Shown here: positions 20,629 through 23,439 of the stretch, in pieces
Position numbering within the stretch: the stretch's first letter is position 1
Layout of the letters: each line of letters starts with the position of its first letter
Origin: JAZDKP01 sp043802925
GTDB lineage: Bacteria; Fibrobacterota; OXYB2-FULL-49-7; JAEUSG01
Length of the DNA: 23,439 bases
Reading direction: 5' to 3'
Assembly (NCBI GenBank): GCA_043802925.1
Contig: JAZDKP010000222.1
Coordinates: 1 to 23,439, forward strand
The notes under the pieces: generated by a model
What the model saw: only the letters and a program-made list of their open reading frames with translations
Told to the model about the DNA's origin: nothing
Databases searched by the model: none
Position numbers and translations under genes: made by a program

Positions 20629-21806
20629 AAGCGGGGTATCCCTTCGTTAAGGCGCGAAGCGGCCTTTTTTAAGTTGTCAAGGTTTGCGGCGCATGAGAGG
20701 CGTACGTGCCGGTCGTCGCCGAATGCGATGCCCGGTACCGTGGCCACGCCGGTGGTATCGAGCAGGCGTTGCGAGAGGTCCATGGAGCCCGTGATTCCGT
20801 TCTTATATAGCGCGGAGGCGTCGGGGAAACAGTAAAAAGCGCCCTCGGGCAAGGCGCAGCAGAGGCCGGGAATATTATTCAGCGCCTCCACCATGAATGC
20901 GCGGCGTTCGTCGAAGGCCTTGTTTAGGGTGCGGATGAAGGCCGGGCCTTCGGGGCTTGTAAGCGCCACAGCGGCCGCGGCCATGGCGGGCGTGGAGGCA
21001 TGGTGCGTGGTCTGACCCTGCATTGCGACCACGGGTTTTATCAGTGCGGCCGGGCCGGCCATGTAACCGATGCGCCAGCCGGTCATGGCAAAGGCCTTGG
21101 AAACGCCGTTGATGACGAACGTGCGCTCGCGCATTCCCGGCAGGCTCGCGGGCGAAACGTGAACGCGGCCTTCAGCCGTAATGTGCTCGTAGACTTCGTC
21201 CGAAACGAGGTAGAGGTCGTTCCGCACCACGGCCTCGGCGATGTCTGAGAGCTCTTTTTTTGTATAGACCGCGCCCGACGGGTTGCAGGGGGTATTGAGT
21301 ACCAGGGCCTTTGTTTTTTTTGTGACCGCACGATTGATGTCATCCCCGGTAATTTTAAACCCGTTTTCCGGCTTTGGCGCCACAAAGACCGGCTTTCCGC
21401 CGAGGAACTTGACAAGTTCGGGATAGGTCACCCAATAGGGCACGGGAACGAGCACCTCGTCGCCGGGTTCCGCGAGCGCAAGGAGCGCGTTGTAAATGGC
21501 GTGTTTGGCCCCGGAGGTGACGCAGACTTCGTCCTTTCCGTAATCGAGGCTGTTTTCGTTTTTGAATTTTGCGCGCACCGCGTCAATAAGCGCGGGGTCG
21601 CCGGCCGTGCCCGTGTATTTTGTTTTACCGTTTTTAAGTGCGTCGGTCGCGGCCTGTTTGATGAAATCCGGGGTGTCGAAGTCGGGTTCGCCCGCGGTGA
21701 GGCTGATGATGTCTTTGCCCTTTGCCTTCATTTCAGCGGCAAGGGCGGTCATGGCAATGGTGAGGGAGGGGGCGAGCAGGGAGAGCCGTCCGGCGAGCGT
21801 CTTCAT
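20625..21806 (-). CDS. aspC: Class I PLP aminotransferase (aspartate aminotransferase type Ib)
   Basis: A 393-residue fold-type I PLP enzyme predicted to transfer the amino group of aspartate (or possibly prephenate) to 2-oxoglutarate in the cytoplasm. Motifs: ISLTAGEPDFDTPDF near 34, TKYTGTAGDPALIDAV near 62, NTPCNPSGAVY (N175), SDEVYEH (D203, Y206), the PLP Lys K237 in NGVSKAFAMTGWRIGY, and the substrate-carboxylate Arg in HVRLSC. This matches the AAT type Ib group, which includes aspartate/prephenate aminotransferases. It lacks a signal peptide, unlike all its neighbours, which are exported. It overlaps the secreted protein upstream and the lipoprotein downstream by four bases each, so it is translationally tied to envelope genes. 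Confidence 0.92.
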   Translation of the reverse strand: MKTLAGRLSLLAPSLTIAMTALAAEMKAKGKDIISLTAGEPDFDTPDFIKQAATDALKNGKTKYTGTAGDPALIDAVRAKFKNENSLDYGKDEVCVTSGAKHAIYNALLALAEPGDEVLVPVPYWVTYPELVKFLGGKPVFVAPKPENGFKITGDDINRAVTKKTKALVLNTPCNPSGAVYTKKELSDIAEAVVRNDLYLVSDEVYEHITAEGRVHVSPASLPGMRERTFVINGVSKAFAMTGWRIGYMAGPAALIKPVVAMQGQTTHHASTPAMAAAAVALTSPEGPAFIRTLNKAFDERRAFMVEALNNIPGLCCALPEGAFYCFPDASALYKNGITGSMDLSQRLLDTTGVATVPGIAFGDDRHVRLSCAANLDNLKKAASRLNEGIPRL

Positions 21807-22567
21807 TGGCCTTCTTTGGGTTCCTCGTCAGCGGTCACGGACTCCAGGATGAAGTTGTCGAACACGATGTTGCCGCCGCTGTGGCTGGTCCCCTTGGTGG
21901 AGGTCCAGAGGCCGGAACGGACGCTCATGATATTGCGCATGTCATGCGGGCCGGAGAACACGGGCTTGTCGTCAATGGCCAGGGAGATGTTTTTGGCGTC
22001 AATTTGGAGGACGCAGCGGCGCGGGGCGCCGGACTCGGTCTTGTTGTTGCGCGCGTAGAGCAGGCGGAGGGGCTGGTTCTTTTCCTTGGCCTCGACCATT
22101 TCCATCTGCGAGCGCTTGAAATAGCGGACAAAGGTTTCGGGCAGGCCCTGGTTGTCGATGGCCGCTTCTTCGGGGAAAAAGAGAATGGCCGAGGAAATCT
22201 CGTTGTTGCGGGTGGGCAGGGTGGCGTCCACGGTGAGGCGTACGGGGTTGACGCGGCAGTCCACACTCTTTTTCTGGAGCAGGGAACCCTCTTTGGGTTC
22301 CATTTTAAGCGTGCGAACCGGGACCTTGACCTGGCGATTGACAGCGTAGTAGTCGAGGGACCCGAATTTTTCCCAGGAATCGTTGAATTTGTTGTCGTCG
22401 AAGTTGTCGTAAAAGACGAGGGAACAGCCTTCGGCCGGGGTGTAACTTTCGGGGGTTATATAATTTAAATTAGTACCGATGAAATTGCGCTTGCCCGCTC
22501 CCTCGGCGAATGCGAAAGAAGCTGTCAGGAGTACGGCCAGAACGGCTATCATGCTGTCAGTCTTCAT
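21803..22567 (-). CDS. Secreted concanavalin-like (lectin/LamG-type) protein
   Basis: A 254-residue exported protein with signal peptide MKTDSMIAVLAVLLTASFAFA and likely cleavage before EGAGK. The rest is beta-rich with the opening LVFYDNFDDNKFNDSWEKFG, typical of concanavalin-like jelly rolls (LamG/DUF1080-like). Typical inner strands follow: CVLQIDAKNISLAIDDKPVF and VRSGLWTSTKGTS. It ends with GGNIVFDNFILESVTADEEP. Such domains bind glycans or occur in glycoside hydrolases, but no catalytic Glu pair is obvious, so a binding role is more likely. It heads the minus-strand envelope cluster. No Shine-Dalgarno precedes the ATG. A TATATT lies 14 bases upstream, so the message may be nearly leaderless. 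The aminotransferase gene starts four bases before its stop ends. Confidence 0.72.
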   Translation of the reverse strand: MKTDSMIAVLAVLLTASFAFAEGAGKRNFIGTNLNYITPESYTPAEGCSLVFYDNFDDNKFNDSWEKFGSLDYYAVNRQVKVPVRTLKMEPKEGSLLQKKSVDCRVNPVRLTVDATLPTRNNEISSAILFFPEEAAIDNQGLPETFVRYFKRSQMEMVEAKEKNQPLRLLYARNNKTESGAPRRCVLQIDAKNISLAIDDKPVFSGPHDMRNIMSVRSGLWTSTKGTSHSGGNIVFDNFILESVTADEEPKEGQ

Positions 22568-22581
22568 GATAGGTATAATCT

Positions 22582-22587
22582 AATATA
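22582..22587 (-). promoter_or_regulatory. -10 element of the envelope cluster
   Basis: TATATT on the minus strand, 14 bases before the ATG of the lectin-like gene, in an AT-rich stretch. No convincing -35 is seen. The remaining 22588-22712 holds no gene or repeat that I can recognise. Confidence 0.3.
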
Positions 22588-22712
22588 ATTATTGAAAGAA
22601 AGTCTACATTTTGGCCGGATTCGGGAAGCGGAGAGGGAAAATCGCGGTGTCGGAGTTTTATTCCGGCAGGTGCCTTATGAAAGCGCATCGGCGCGTTGCA
22701 TTGCTATCCGAG

Positions 22713-22741
22713 TTGTTTTTTTAAAGAATTTGATATATATT
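22713..22741 (+). promoter_or_regulatory. vapBC promoter
   Basis: A -35 TTGTTT (22713-22718), a 17-base spacer and a -10 TATATT (22736-22741). The start site would fall near 22748, inside the palindromic operator. Confidence 0.55.
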
Positions 22742-22756
22742 ATGGTAGTACCATAA
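22740..22756. promoter_or_regulatory. Palindromic operator of vapBC
   Basis: TTATGGTAGTACCATAA is a perfect 17-base palindrome around a central G. It overlaps the last bases of the -10, covers the predicted start site and touches the AAGGAGG Shine-Dalgarno. VapB-VapC complexes usually repress their own promoter through such sites; binding here is inferred. Confidence 0.55.
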
Positions 22757-22766
22757 GGAGGGCGAT

Positions 22767-23000
22767 ATGACGACCGCTAAATTGTTCCAGAACGGCCGCA
22801 GTCAGGCGGTCCGGTTGCCCCGCGAATATCGGTTCAATACGGCTGACGACGAGGTTGTAATCAGAAAAATCGGCAAGGCGCTGGTCCTCGTCTCAAAGTC
22901 CGAACTGAAGAACGGATTTCTCGGTTCTTTTGCGAAATTTCCCGATGACTTTGACGTTGAAAGGAATGTGAAGCCTCCCAAAAGGGACATCACGCTGTGA
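22767..23000 (+). CDS. vapB: VapB-type antitoxin
   Basis: A 77-residue antitoxin. The N-terminal half (MTTAKLFQNGRSQAVRLPREYRF) is an AbrB/SpoVT swapped-hairpin DNA-binding domain typical of VapB. The C-terminal part (FLGSFAKFPDDFDVERN) is the flexible segment expected to wrap the toxin active site. The ATG has an AAGGAGG Shine-Dalgarno. It should dimerise, bind the palindromic operator just upstream and neutralise VapC. Its stop overlaps the GTG start of vapC by four bases (GTGA), the usual coupling in such pairs. Confidence 0.93.
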   Translation: MTTAKLFQNGRSQAVRLPREYRFNTADDEVVIRKIGKALVLVSKSELKNGFLGSFAKFPDDFDVERNVKPPKRDITL

Positions 23001-23398
23001 AGTATCTTCTCGACACGAACATCTGCATCTACCTGATCAAGAAAAAACATCCCGAAGTGATTGAACGGTTAATCCGGGCGGGACTTGACCGGGTCGCGGT
23101 CTCCGCAGTCACCCTGGCCGAATTGGAATACGGTGTGGCCAACAGCAGCCGGAGGCTGGAGGCGCAGACCGCGCTATTGGAGTTCATCCTGCCGTTCGAA
23201 ATCCTCGATTTCGATTCCGCCTCGGCTTCGCATTACGGAAACATACGGAAAGAATTGAAGGACAAAGGACGCCTCATCGGTGACATGGACATGCTGATCG
23301 CGTCGATTGCCATGGCAAACGGACTTATCGTTGTCACGAACAATGAACGGGAATTCCAGCGGATTCCGGGCTTGAAGATCGAAAACTGGAAAGGCTGA
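22997..23398 (+). CDS. vapC: VapC-type PIN-domain ribonuclease toxin
   Basis: A 133-residue PIN-domain endoribonuclease starting at GTG within the vapB stop. The acidic Mg-binding residues are present: D6 (YLLDTNIC), E42 (LAELEYG), D96 and D98 (IGDMDMLIA). The TNNEREF segment (114-120) is the usual family ending. VapC toxins cleave initiator tRNA or rRNA and are neutralised by VapB. The toxin looks complete and active. The 41 bases after it contain a T-run but no clear hairpin. Confidence 0.95.
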   Translation: MKYLLDTNICIYLIKKKHPEVIERLIRAGLDRVAVSAVTLAELEYGVANSSRRLEAQTALLEFILPFEILDFDSASASHYGNIRKELKDKGRLIGDMDMLIASIAMANGLIVVTNNEREFQRIPGLKIENWKG

Positions 23399-23439
23399 AA
23401 CGATTCTTGACCCGTTTTTTTCATAAACTCAAATACTTC

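Noticed and set aside
1..23439. tRNA or rRNA genes and riboswitches
   Set aside because: No cloverleaf with a T-loop signature, rRNA-like stretch, or known riboswitch core was noticed on either strand in the intergenic spaces, which are all short.

Overview
The window reads as chromosomal DNA of a Gram-negative (diderm), fairly high-GC bacterium. It is most likely from the Fibrobacterota or another FCB-type lineage. The clues are two secreted proteins ending in a FlgD-Ig/type IX-like C-terminal sorting module, one of them with a CBM9-like module, plus several lipoproteins and a probable outer-membrane beta-barrel ending in Phe. The phylum is an inference from domain content, not from a marker gene. 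No rRNA, tRNA, CRISPR array, prophage or transposase gene was found, and no gene-free stretch exceeds about 200 bases.

Layout. (1) 1-3816: the 3' end of a CBM9-like secreted protein (+) faces a two-gene minus-strand unit, a secreted DUF362 protein followed by an ArsP/YraQ-type permease. (2) 3963-4430: a small lipoprotein. (3) 4439-10590: a tightly packed minus-strand operon in the order nucleotide-sugar dehydrogenase, rsfS, argS, PfkB-family kinase, GT5 glycogen/starch synthase. It is preceded by the C-terminal remnant of a DUF4143 ATPase gene. (4) 11047-12851: an ElyC/DUF218 envelope protein (+) converges with an agmatinase-family gene (-). Between them is a 161-bp MITE-like palindromic element whose ends form both stop codons. 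(5) 12918-16114: a three-PAS hybrid histidine kinase and a cyclophilin lipoprotein. (6) 16142-22567: a minus-strand envelope cluster. A secreted lectin-like protein, an aspartate-type aminotransferase, a lipoprotein with DnaJ-type CxxCxGxG motifs and a beta-barrel protein are joined by 4-bp overlaps. An intrinsic terminator and a large DUF5107-TPR lipoprotein follow. (7) 22767-23398: a VapBC toxin-antitoxin pair with a palindromic operator over its promoter.

How it fits together. Much of the window concerns the cell envelope and carbohydrate: surface-sorted proteins, uronic-acid nucleotide-sugar synthesis, glucan synthesis, an ElyC-like factor, a periplasmic isomerase and the lipoprotein/barrel cluster. 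Translation genes (argS, rsfS) sit inside the sugar operon. The most promising unexplained units are the envelope cluster with the extracytoplasmic CxxCxGxG lipoprotein, the MITE-like element, and the secreted DUF362 architecture.
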